A stretch of DNA of 29,955 nucleotides. It comes from RFTU01 sp046094505. Lineage in GTDB: Bacteria; Pseudomonadota; Gammaproteobacteria; Burkholderiales; Burkholderiaceae_C. Positions within the stretch are counted from its first letter, which is position 1. Every line of letters starts with the position of its first letter. The stretch lies in NCBI GenBank assembly GCA_046094505.1, contig JBJTHN010000002.1, positions 1 to 29,955 of the forward strand. The letters run 5' to 3'. Shown one piece after another: positions 18,937 to 27,200 of the stretch. The translations under genes were made by a program, and so were the position numbers. Under the pieces are notes generated by a model, which saw nothing but the letters and a program-made list of their open reading frames with translations, did no database searches and was not told the DNA's origin.

Positions 18937-20256
18937 ATGAGTACTTTCAGCAACAGCGCCTCCCGCCGTCGATTCCTGGCCTCTTGCGGCGCGGCAGCCG
19001 GGTCTGTGGGCCTCGTGGGGCTGGGCACCCACCCCTCGCAGTCCTGGGCCCAGTTTCGTGTGGAGATCGGTGGCGTTGGCGCCACGCAGCTGCCCATCGC
19101 GGTGGCCCGCTTCAAGGGTGAGGACAGTGCCCCGCAGCCCGTGGGCGCCATCGTGATGGCCGATCTGGAGCGCAGCGGGTTCTTCCGCCGCATCGAGGCC
19201 TTGCAAGTGGTGGAAGAAACCGGCCTGCCGCCCATGTCCGACTGGCGTGGCCGTGGTGCCGATGCCTTGGTGGGGGGCTCCATGACGCGCTTGGCAGATG
19301 GGCGCTTTGATGTCCGCTACCGCCTGTGGGATGTGGTCAAGGCAGCCGATTTGGGCGGCGGCAGCGAAGCCGTGGTGGCAGCCGACCTGCGCCTGGTGGC
19401 CCACCGCATTGCCGACAATATCTACGAGCGCCTGACGGGCGAGAAGGGTGTGTTTTCCACGCGGATCTGCTACGTCACGCGGCAGGGCCGCAACTTCCAG
19501 CTGCGCATCGCCGATGCCGATGGCGAGGGCGCGCAGGTGGCGCTCAACAGCAACGAGCCCATCATCTCGCCGGCCTGGGCACCAGGGGGCAAGGAGATCG
19601 CCTACGTTTCCTTCGAGTCGCAGAAGGCCGTGGTGTGGATTCAGCAAGTGGCCACCGGCGCACGCCGCATGGTGGCGAACTTCCGGGGCAGCAACAGTGC
19701 GCCCGCTTGGTCGCCCGACGGCTCACGTTTGGCGATGACGCTGTCGCAGGAAGGGGGCTCGCAGCTGTTCAGCCTGAACCGCGACGGCAGCGGCCTCAAA
19801 CGCCTGACCCAAAGTTCGGCCATCGACACCGAGCCGGCGTACTCGCCCGATGGGCGGCTGCTGTATTTCGTCAGCGACCGCGGCGGCAGCCCCCAGGTCT
19901 ACCGCATGAATGCCGAGGGCGGGCCTGCGGAGCGGGTGACCTTCAACAGCGCCCAAAGCCTGAGCCCGGCCATCAGCCCCGATGGGCGCTTGCTGGCCTA
20001 CATCAGCCGCCAGGGCGGCGCTTACCGGCTGGTGGTGCAGCCCCTGGACGGCAGCGGGCCCGCCACCGCCATCACCGAATCGACGGACGACCAAAGCCCC
20101 AGCTTTGCGCCCAACGGCAAGCTCATCGTCTACAACACCCGTGCGGCCGGACGCGAGCTTTTGATGACCACCACGCTGGACGGTAAAATCAAGGCGCGTC
20201 TGGCGTCCACTGGTGCCGATATCCGCGAACCGGATTGGGGGCCCTTCGGACGCTGA
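18937..20256 (+). CDS. tolB: Tol-Pal system beta-propeller protein TolB, with a Tat-like signal peptide
   Basis: TolB is a periplasmic protein linking Pal to the inner-membrane Tol complex; it keeps the outer membrane stable and helps it constrict at division. The 439-residue product has an N-terminal alpha/beta domain (~38-165). Propeller repeats follow, each with a PDG-type motif: SPAWAPGGKEIAYVS, APAWSPDGSRLAM, EPAYSPDGRLLYFVS, SPAISPDGRLLAYIS and SPSFAPNGKLIVYN. The signal peptide contains SRRRFL, matching the S/T-R-R-x-F-L twin-arginine consensus, a modest hydrophobic stretch, and probable cleavage at SWA|QF. The ATG at 18937 is chosen because upstream residues are not part of the signal. 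It leads tolB-pal-cpoB. Confidence 0.95.
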   Translation: MSTFSNSASRRRFLASCGAAAGSVGLVGLGTHPSQSWAQFRVEIGGVGATQLPIAVARFKGEDSAPQPVGAIVMADLERSGFFRRIEALQVVEETGLPPMSDWRGRGADALVGGSMTRLADGRFDVRYRLWDVVKAADLGGGSEAVVAADLRLVAHRIADNIYERLTGEKGVFSTRICYVTRQGRNFQLRIADADGEGAQVALNSNEPIISPAWAPGGKEIAYVSFESQKAVVWIQQVATGARRMVANFRGSNSAPAWSPDGSRLAMTLSQEGGSQLFSLNRDGSGLKRLTQSSAIDTEPAYSPDGRLLYFVSDRGGSPQVYRMNAEGGPAERVTFNSAQSLSPAISPDGRLLAYISRQGGAYRLVVQPLDGSGPATAITESTDDQSPSFAPNGKLIVYNTRAAGRELLMTTTLDGKIKARLASTGADIREPDWGPFGR

Positions 20257-20304
20257 CCAGTCTGCGCCGGGTGTTCGGCATTGCGCCCATGCCCCGCGTC
20301 CATC

Positions 20305-20329
20305 AAGGTGCCGCCTTCGGGCACCCTTT
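20305..20329 (+). terminator. Hairpin in the tolB-pal gap, possible attenuator
   Basis: GGTGCC (20307-20312) pairs with GGCACC (20320-20325) around a seven-base loop; AAG before and CTTT after can lengthen the stem with one bulged C. The stem is followed by TTTA only. It may partly end tolB transcripts or protect the 5' end of a pal transcript. Confidence 0.4.
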
Positions 20330-20354
20330 ACCGAGAACCCACGAGAACCTCATC

Positions 20355-20903
20355 ATGCGTGCACATACTGTTTTCACTGCCCGAACCGGCCTGCTGCTGG
20401 CTGCCACGGCCTTGGTCTTGGGCGGCTGCGCCTCCAGCGTCAACCTTGAAGACGGCAACAAGGTACCCGTGGAAGACCGCAGCGCCCGCGCAGGGGCGCC
20501 GGGTGCGGCGGCCGGCGGTGCGCAGTCGGGTGTCTCCACCGTGAACCTCAACAACCGTGCTGCCGCGGGTGACAACCTGGTGCGGGTGGTCTATTTCGAT
20601 TTCGACAGTTTTGTGGTGCGCGATGACGCTCGGCCGGTGATTGACACGCACGCCAAGCGCTTGGCGGCCAACGCGGGTCTGAAGATGACCGTGGAAGGCC
20701 ACACCGATGAACGCGGCAGCCGCGAGTACAACCTGGCGCTGGGTCAAAAGCGTGCCGAGGCGGTGGTGAAGTCCTTGATGCTCTTGGGCGCTCGCAGCGC
20801 CCAGATCGAGCCGGTCAGCTTTGGCATGGAGCGCCCTGCCGTTCAGGGCTCTGATGAGGCGGCCTATGCCAAGAACCGCCGCGCCGAACTCAAGGACCGC
20901 TGA
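20355..20903 (+). CDS. pal: Peptidoglycan-associated lipoprotein Pal
   Basis: Pal is an outer-membrane lipoprotein that binds peptidoglycan and TolB. The 182-residue precursor has a lipoprotein signal with lipobox VLGGC, lipidated cysteine C25 and Ala at +2, which allows sorting to the outer membrane. An Ala/Gly-rich linker (~30-65) follows, and then the OmpA-like domain with VYFDFDSFVVRDDA, VEGHTDERGSREYNLALGQKRA and a C-terminal KNRRAEL. The diaminopimelate-binding residues lie in the GHTDERG block. The start is the ATG at 20355; the open frame continues upstream to 20235 but that part is not conserved. cpoB begins immediately after the stop. Confidence 0.97.
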   Translation: MRAHTVFTARTGLLLAATALVLGGCASSVNLEDGNKVPVEDRSARAGAPGAAAGGAQSGVSTVNLNNRAAAGDNLVRVVYFDFDSFVVRDDARPVIDTHAKRLAANAGLKMTVEGHTDERGSREYNLALGQKRAEAVVKSLMLLGARSAQIEPVSFGMERPAVQGSDEAAYAKNRRAELKDR

Positions 20904-20904
20904 C

Positions 20905-21672
20905 GTGCCGCACCTGCTTGGCCGTTGGGGCCTGCGCTCAGCTGCGCTGCTGTTGGCCTTGGCTGCTGTACCCAGCCAGGCCTCTTTGTTTGCGGATGAC
21001 GAGGCCCGCAAGGCCATTCTGGAACTGCGGCAGCGCTTGGCACAAACCGACCAGCGCGCACAAGCCCAAACCGAGGAACTCTTGGGCCTGCGCAAGGCCT
21101 TGTTGGACCTCAACAGCCAGCTCGACCAGCTGCGCGCCGAGCTGGCGGCCAGCCGGGGAGGGCAAGAGAACCTCACACGCGAGCTCTCGGAACTCCAGCG
21201 CAAGCAGCGCGACCTGCTCAACGTGACCGAAGAACGTGTGCGGCGCTTGGAGCCAATGAAGGTCACGGTGGACGGCCGTGAGATCACGGTGGAACCCCAG
21301 GAGCGACGCGCTTACGAAGAGGCGGTGGCCCAGTTGCGCTCGGGCGACTTCAACGCCGCGTCGCAAGCCTTGTCGGCCTTTGTGCGCCGCTGGCCCGTCT
21401 CGGGCTATGCCGAATCGGCCCAGTTCTGGCTGGGCAACGCCCTGTACGGCAAGCGCGACTATCGAGAGGCCATCGCGGCTTTTCGCGTCACGGCGGCTGC
21501 GGCCGACCACCCGCGCGCGCCCGAAGCGCTGCTGGCCATCGCCAATTGCCAGATTGAGATGAAGGACGGCAAGGCCGCGCGCGCCACCCTGGGCGAACTG
21601 ATGAAGGCGCACCCCAACAGCGAAGCCGCCAAGGCCGGCAAGGAACGCCTGGCGAGCCTGCCCTTGAAGTAG
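20905..21672 (+). CDS. cpoB: Cell division coordinator CpoB (YbgF)
   Basis: CpoB is a periplasmic protein that coordinates PBP1B activity with Tol-Pal constriction. From a GTG at 20905 the product has 255 residues. There is a signal peptide (~1-26, LRSAALLLALAAVPSQA), then a heptad-rich coiled coil (~30-105, rich in L, Q, E and R) that would trimerise, and a C-terminal TPR domain (~132-250: AYEEAVAQLRSGDFNAASQAL, AESAQFWLGNALYGKRDYREAIAAF and LGELMKAHPNSEAAKAG). The GTG follows AAGGA by eight bases at the pal stop, so this start is preferred over the longer frame inside pal. Gene order tolB-pal-cpoB is standard. Confidence 0.94.
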   Translation: MPHLLGRWGLRSAALLLALAAVPSQASLFADDEARKAILELRQRLAQTDQRAQAQTEELLGLRKALLDLNSQLDQLRAELAASRGGQENLTRELSELQRKQRDLLNVTEERVRRLEPMKVTVDGREITVEPQERRAYEEAVAQLRSGDFNAASQALSAFVRRWPVSGYAESAQFWLGNALYGKRDYREAIAAFRVTAAAADHPRAPEALLAIANCQIEMKDGKAARATLGELMKAHPNSEAAKAGKERLASLPLK

Positions 21673-21727
21673 CCGGGCGCCCAGGACGGGCTGCCAGGGC
21701 CCAACAACCGTCGAGCGGAGTCCCTTG

Positions 21728-22843
21728 ATGCAGGAAGTTGATGTGGTGGCTTTGGGCCACCAGGTGTTGTGGGCCACGTTCGCCCTGTCGTTGGCATTTG
21801 GGCTGATTGCGCAAAAGACCCATTTCTGCACCATGGGTGCGGTGGGCGACATTCTCAACATCGGGGATTGGAGCCGCATGCGCATGTGGGCGCTGGCCAT
21901 CGGTGTGGCCATGCTGGGTTTCAACGGCATGGTGGCCGCGGCCTGGATCGATCCTGTGCGTACCTTCTACACGCAACCCCGCGTGCCGGTCTTGTCCCTG
22001 GCCTTGGGTGGCTTGATGTTCGGCGTGGGCATGGTCTTGGCCTCCGGTTGTGGCAGCAAAACCCTGGTGCGCATTGGAGGCGGCAACCTCAAGTCCCTGG
22101 TGGTATTCGCGGTGATGGCCATTGCGGCATTGACCGCCATACGGGGTGCCTTTGGCGTGGCCCGCGTTCAGTGGCTGGACCCCGTGTCATTCACCCTGCC
22201 CGGCGGCCAACATTTGAGTGCCGTGTTGTCGTCGGCGGTCGGCATCAGCCCGGCACAGGGGGCCTTGTGGGCTGGCCTGGTGTTGGGCGGTGGTCTGGTG
22301 TTGTGGAGCCTTCTGAAGCCCGAGGGCCGCAGCGCGGATGTGCTGCTGGGCGGGATGGGGATCGGCGCACTGACCGCAGCCCTGTGGTGGGTGTCGGGTG
22401 TATTGGGTTTCGTGCCCGAGCATCCGGAAACCCTCGAGGCGGTGGTCCTGGCCACCAACTCCAAGGCCATGGAGAGCTTCACCTTCGTCGGGCCCGTGGG
22501 CTACGCCGTGGATTGGCTGACCTACTTCAGTGACAAGAGCAAGGTGCTCACCTTGGGCATCGTCACGGTACCCGGCGTCATCCTGGGGGCCTGGTTGGCG
22601 GCCTGGCGCAGCGGTACCTTTCGCTGGGAATCGTTTCGGGGCACCGAAGACCTGGTCAACCACTTGGTGGGCGCGGTGCTGATGGGCCTGGGCGGTGTCA
22701 CCGCCATGGGCTGCACCATCGGACAAGGCTTGTCAGGGGTGTCCACACTGGCCTTGGGCAGTTTCATCGCCCTGGCCTTCATCATGGTGGGTGCGGTCAT
22801 CGGATTGAAGTGGCAGATGTGGCGCATCGAGCGTTCGCTGTGA
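21728..22843 (+). CDS. YeeE/YedE-family transporter (TsuA-like)
   Basis: The 371-residue protein is almost entirely membrane helices. It has the family cysteines: C34 (THFCTMGAVGD), C108 (LASGCGSKTLVRIGGGNLKSL) and C329 (AMGCTIGQGLSGVSTLALGSF). In the characterised TsuA, conserved cysteines line a path for thiosulfate uptake through the inner membrane. Three comparable cysteines here support thiosulfate or a related sulfur compound as substrate, by inference. No TusA-like partner gene is adjacent. The ATG at 21728 follows CGGAG with usable spacing; a TTG three bases earlier is less likely. It lies 33 bases before tcdA on the same strand, and 55 bases after cpoB. Confidence 0.9.
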   Translation: MQEVDVVALGHQVLWATFALSLAFGLIAQKTHFCTMGAVGDILNIGDWSRMRMWALAIGVAMLGFNGMVAAAWIDPVRTFYTQPRVPVLSLALGGLMFGVGMVLASGCGSKTLVRIGGGNLKSLVVFAVMAIAALTAIRGAFGVARVQWLDPVSFTLPGGQHLSAVLSSAVGISPAQGALWAGLVLGGGLVLWSLLKPEGRSADVLLGGMGIGALTAALWWVSGVLGFVPEHPETLEAVVLATNSKAMESFTFVGPVGYAVDWLTYFSDKSKVLTLGIVTVPGVILGAWLAAWRSGTFRWESFRGTEDLVNHLVGAVLMGLGGVTAMGCTIGQGLSGVSTLALGSFIALAFIMVGAVIGLKWQMWRIERSL

Positions 22844-22876
22844 TGGCACGCCCGGTGATGGCTTGGATGGCCGAGC

Positions 22877-23701
22877 GTGCACACCGATCCGATTGATCAG
22901 GACCGTGCCTTCGGCGGTCTGAGGCGCCTGTATGGCGAGCGGGGCTACCGGCTCGTCCGCGCAGCCCGTGTGGCTGTAGTGGGCGTTGGCGGCGTGGGCT
23001 CCTGGGCGGTGGAAGCCCTGGCCCGCAGCGGTGTGGCGCAGTTGGTGTTGATCGACCTGGACCAGGTTTCTGAGTCAAACCTCAACCGACAGTTGCAGGC
23101 TACCGTGCCCACCTTGGGAATGGCCAAGGTACAAGCCTTGCGAGAGCGCATGGCCACGATCCACCCCGGCTGCACGGTCACCACCGTTGAAGACTTTGTG
23201 ACCCCGGACAATTGGCCAGGTATCTTGCCCACCGAGGTAGACGCCGTGATTGACGCCTGCGACCAGGCCGCTGCCAAGCGGGCCATGGCCATTTGGGCGC
23301 TGCGCAGCCGCGCTTTGCACGTATGCGTGGGTGCCGCAGGCGGCAAGCAGATGCCGCAGGCCGTGGCGGTGGACGACCTCTCGGCCACCACGCACGACCC
23401 CCATCTGGCGGGGCTGCGTCAACGGCTTCGTCGTGACGGCGTAGCCCCCCGCCAAGGGCGCATCGGGGTGCGGTGCGTGTACTCTGCTGAAAGTGTGAAG
23501 GGGCCGATCGGGGCCGATGCTCAGGGCCCGGTAGGGCACGCAGGGGACGCGTGCGAGCCCGTGTCAGAACGTTCGGCGCGCGATCTCAGTTGCCACGGTT
23601 ACGGCTCTTCGGTGGTGGTGACCGCCACCTTCGGCATGACGGCGGCCAGTGAGTGCCTGCGCCAACTGTTGGAAGCTCGGCGCGCTCAGCCTGGGCCCTG
23701 A
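22877..23701 (+). CDS. tcdA: tRNA threonylcarbamoyladenosine dehydratase
   Basis: TcdA (CsdL) is an E1-like, ATP-dependent enzyme that cyclises t6A37 of tRNA to ct6A. The 274-residue chain starts at GTG 22877; no ATG lies in frame upstream near it. It has the Rossmann-type ATP loop GVGGVGSW at 36-43, LIDLDQVSESNLNRQ (58-72), EDFVTPDN (105-112) and VIDACDQ with D126. The C-terminal HGYGSSVVVTATFGMTA matches the GFGS-TF region of the family. Compared with E. coli CsdL, a loop near residues 205-230 (KGPIGADAQGPVGHAGDACEP) is Gly/Ala-rich. In E. coli the enzyme draws on the CsdA-CsdE sulfur-transfer pair; neither is present here. Confidence 0.92.
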   Translation: MHTDPIDQDRAFGGLRRLYGERGYRLVRAARVAVVGVGGVGSWAVEALARSGVAQLVLIDLDQVSESNLNRQLQATVPTLGMAKVQALRERMATIHPGCTVTTVEDFVTPDNWPGILPTEVDAVIDACDQAAAKRAMAIWALRSRALHVCVGAAGGKQMPQAVAVDDLSATTHDPHLAGLRQRLRRDGVAPRQGRIGVRCVYSAESVKGPIGADAQGPVGHAGDACEPVSERSARDLSCHGYGSSVVVTATFGMTAASECLRQLLEARRAQPGP

Positions 23702-23739
23702 TGGGCCTTGCGGGCTATGCACACGTGCCGCCCGGCGTT

Positions 23740-24210
23740 TCAAAGCGGCAACACCGCACTGTGCTTGACCTCTTCCATCACCGCATAGGTTCGCGTTTCG
23801 CGTACGCCCGGTAACTGCCACAGCACCTCACCCGAGAACGCACGGTAGCTGTTCATGTCGGCCGTGCGAACTTTGAGCAGGTAGTCGAATCCGCCGGCCA
23901 CCAGGTGGCACTCCAAGATCTCAGGCCGCACCTGCACGGCGGCCCTGAACTGTTCGAACACATTGGCGCTTGTGCGGTCCAGCACGATCTCCACAAACAC
24001 CAACATGCCCGCGCCCAACTTCAGGGGGTTTAGGCGCGCCTCGTACCCCAGGATATAGCCCTCTCGTGTGAGGCGCTGCACCCTCGCCAGCACGGCGGTG
24101 GGCGACAGCGCGACGGCTTCGGACAACTTGAGGTTGCTGATGCGCCCATCGCACTGCAGCACCTCCAGGATGCGGCGGTCGATTCGATCTAGGTCCGTGA
24201 GACTGGTCAT
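23740..24210 (-). CDS. putR: Lrp/AsnC-family regulator, probable PutR
   Basis: A 156-residue feast/famine regulator. The N-terminal winged helix-turn-helix is at about 8-60 (DRIDRRILEVLQCDGRISNLKLSEAVALSPTAVLARVQRL). A C-terminal RAM ligand-binding domain (~68-145) follows, with CHLVAGGFDYLLKVRTADMNSY and LPGVRETRTYAVMEEVK. It is divergent from putA with a shared 89-base gap. In alphaproteobacteria and Burkholderiales this arrangement is the PutR type, which activates putA in response to proline, and the local context supports that role. BkdR or generic Lrp are alternatives by sequence alone. It is convergent with tcdA. Confidence 0.88.
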   Translation of the reverse strand: MTSLTDLDRIDRRILEVLQCDGRISNLKLSEAVALSPTAVLARVQRLTREGYILGYEARLNPLKLGAGMLVFVEIVLDRTSANVFEQFRAAVQVRPEILECHLVAGGFDYLLKVRTADMNSYRAFSGEVLWQLPGVRETRTYAVMEEVKHSAVLPL

Positions 24211-24227
24211 ATGCTGTCAATAATCTT

Positions 24228-24248
24228 GCCAAATTGCTCTAATTTAGC
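24228..24248. promoter_or_regulatory. Candidate PutR/Lrp-type operator between putR and putA
   Basis: GCCAAATT (24228-24235) and AATTTAGC (24241-24248) form an 8-base inverted repeat with a single mismatch around a 5-base spacer. A further half-site-like GCCAATTTT is at 24259-24267. The AT-rich centre and its place in the divergent gap fit an Lrp-family binding site controlling putA and putR itself. Confidence 0.5.
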
Positions 24249-24299
24249 GAAAAACTCAGCCAATTTTCAGGATCATGGGGTTGGTCTGAGCTCATCGAC

Positions 24300-27200
24300 A
24301 TGGCCATGAACGCCTGCATCAACGCGACGCCAGCCACTGAAAACCCTTCGACCTCGGCCCCGGGTACCCGTTTTTGCCACGGTGGGCCGCTGGGTCCCCG
24401 GGCTGCCCTGCGCGAGGCGGTGACCCAGGCCGCGCGCTTGCCGGAGGCTCAGGCCATGGCGCCGCTTCTGTCGTTGGCCCAGGCCAGCCCGGACCGTGTC
24501 GAGCGTACCGACGCGCTTGCCCGAGAACTGGTGCAAGGCCTGCGGGGTGGCTCCACGCCAGTCGGTCGTGCCGGCCGTGTGCAAGGCCTGATGCAGGCCT
24601 ATTCACTGTCCAGCGAGGAAGGCGTTGCGTTGATGTGCATGGCCGAGGCGCTGCTGCGCATCCCCGATCACGCGACACGCGAGGCCTTGATCCGCGACAA
24701 GATTGGCCGCGGCGATTGGCAGCACCATGTGGGGCTGGGTGGTTCGCTCTTTGTGAACGCAGCGACTTGGGGCCTCATGCTCACGGGCAAGCTGCTGGCC
24801 CCACCAAAAGATGGCGATCTGCGCGGTGCGCTGACACGCCTGGTCATCAAAGGCAGCGAGACACTGATCCGGCAGGCTGTAGAGCTCGCCATGCAGATGC
24901 TCGGAGAGCAGTTCGTTGCGGGTGAAACGATCGAAGAGGCCCTTATCCGCGCGTGCGAGGGGCAGGCGCAGGGCTTTTCCTACTCCTACGACATGTTGGG
25001 CGAAGCCGCCCTGACGCAGGACAACGCGCAACGCTACTGGGCCGCCTATGAACAGGCCATCCACGCGATCGGTCGTGCTTCGGCGGGCCGAGGTGTGATT
25101 GACAGGCCGGGGATTTCCATCAAGCTCTCGGCCCTTCATCCACGCTACACCCGAGCACAGCACGCCCGCGTCATGAACGAACTGCTGCCGCGGGTGTTGA
25201 GCTTGGTTGAGCTGGCGCGGCACTACGACATCGGGCTGAACATCGATGCGGAGGAGTCGGACCGCTTGGAGCTGTCGCTTGACCTGTTGGAAGCGCTTTG
25301 CACAGCGCCGAGCCTGGCCGGTTGGAACGGGATTGGGTTTGTTGTGCAAGCCTATGGCAAGCGTTGCCCGGCGGTGATTGACTTTCTGGTGGACCTGGGG
25401 CGTCGAACGGAGCATCGTCTCATGGTGCGCTTGGTCAAAGGCGCCTACTGGGACAGTGAAATTAAACGTGCACAGGTCGATGGTCAGATCGACTACCCGG
25501 TCTACACGCGCAAGCATCACACCGACGTGGCTTACCTGGCCTGTGCCCGCAAGCTGTTGGCTGCGCCCGATGCGGTATACCCGCAATTCGCCTCGCATAA
25601 CGCCCGCACGGTTGCGGCCATCGTGCACATGGGCGAAGCGTTGAGGGGTCCGTTCCAAAGCGAACACTATGAGTTTCAGTGCCTGTACGGTATGGGCGAG
25701 CCCTTGTACCGACAGTTGGTGGGTGCATCGGGCCTAGACCGCCCATGCCGGATCTATGCACCGGTGGGCACCCACGAAACGCTGCTGGCCTACTTGGTGC
25801 GCCGGCTTTTGGAAAACGGCGCCAACAGCTCATTCGTCAACCAGCTGGCCGACCCATCGGTGTCCCTGGATGAGCTGGTGTGCGACCCTGTGCAGCGCGC
25901 TTGGGCTGAAGCCGCGGTAGACGGCAGCCCGCCAGGGCAGCCCCACCCTCTGATTCCACTGCCCGGCGCTTTGTACGGCTCAGCCCGTGGCAACTCCTGC
26001 GGGCTGGACCTGGCCGATGAGTCCACGCTTGGCGGCCTGGTGCGGGACTTGGCTGCGCACGCGCAAACCCCTTTGTCGGTGAAGCCTATGGTGGCGGTGC
26101 CGTGCCCCATGCTTCCTGGGGCACCGGAGTATCCGCTGCGCAACCCCGCGGATGCCCGCGATGTCTTGGGTTCAGTTGGGCATGCTATGCCGCATGAGGT
26201 GGAGGCGGCGCTGCACGCCGCTCAGGCGTTGGCTGTGGACTGGGCGGCTACGCCACCACTGCAGCGTGCGGCACTGTTGGAGCAGGCGGCAGATCTGATG
26301 CACGCGGAGTCCACGGCCGGCCTGAGTCTGCTGGTGCGTGAGGCTGGGAAGACGTGGGCCCATGCAGTGGCCGAGTGGCGAGAGGCCGTGGATTTCCTGC
26401 GCTACTACGCGGCGCAGATTCGGCGAGACCCAGCGCAGACCGAGCACCGCCCGCTGGGGCCTGTGGTGTGCATCAGCCCCTGGAACTTTCCCTTGGCGAT
26501 TTTCATTGGCCAGGCAGCTGCGGCTTTGGCCGCGGGCAACCCGGTGCTGGCCAAGCCGGCTGAGCAGACGCCCGCCGTTGCAGCCTGGGCCGTCAGCCTT
26601 CTGTGGCGCGCGGGTGTGCCCCATGCTGCTTTGCAGTTGTTGCCCGGTGGTGGTCGTGAAGTGGGGCAGGCATTGGTTGACGACCCTCGTGTCCAGGGCG
26701 TGATGTTTACGGGCTCGACCGAGACCGCCAAGTTGCTGCAGCGGGCGCTCGCGTCGCGTTTGAATGCGTATGGGCAGCCCGTGCCCCTGATTGCCGAGAC
26801 GGGTGGCCAAAACGCCATGGTGGTGGACTCGTCTGCCCTTTTGGAGCAGGTGGTGCAAGACGCCGTGGCATCTGCTTTCGAGGCGGCTGGTCAGCGCTGT
26901 TCAGCCCTGCGGGTCCTTTGCGTGCAGGAGGATGTGGCCGATCGCTTGCTGCTCATGCTCAAAGGGGCGATGGAGGAGATCAGCGTCGGTGACCCCGCAC
27001 AGTTGCAGACCGATATGGGGCCAGTGATTGATGAGCCCGCTTACCGAGCCATCGAAGACCATGTCCACAAGATGAAGGAGGCGGACCGTATGGTCCACCG
27101 CGGCGCGAACGCAAGCTGGTACCCGGCTGCCAAGGGCTTCTATGTGCCACCAACGCTCATTGAGATTGAGCGGTTGGACGAGTTGCGGGCGGAGGTGTTC

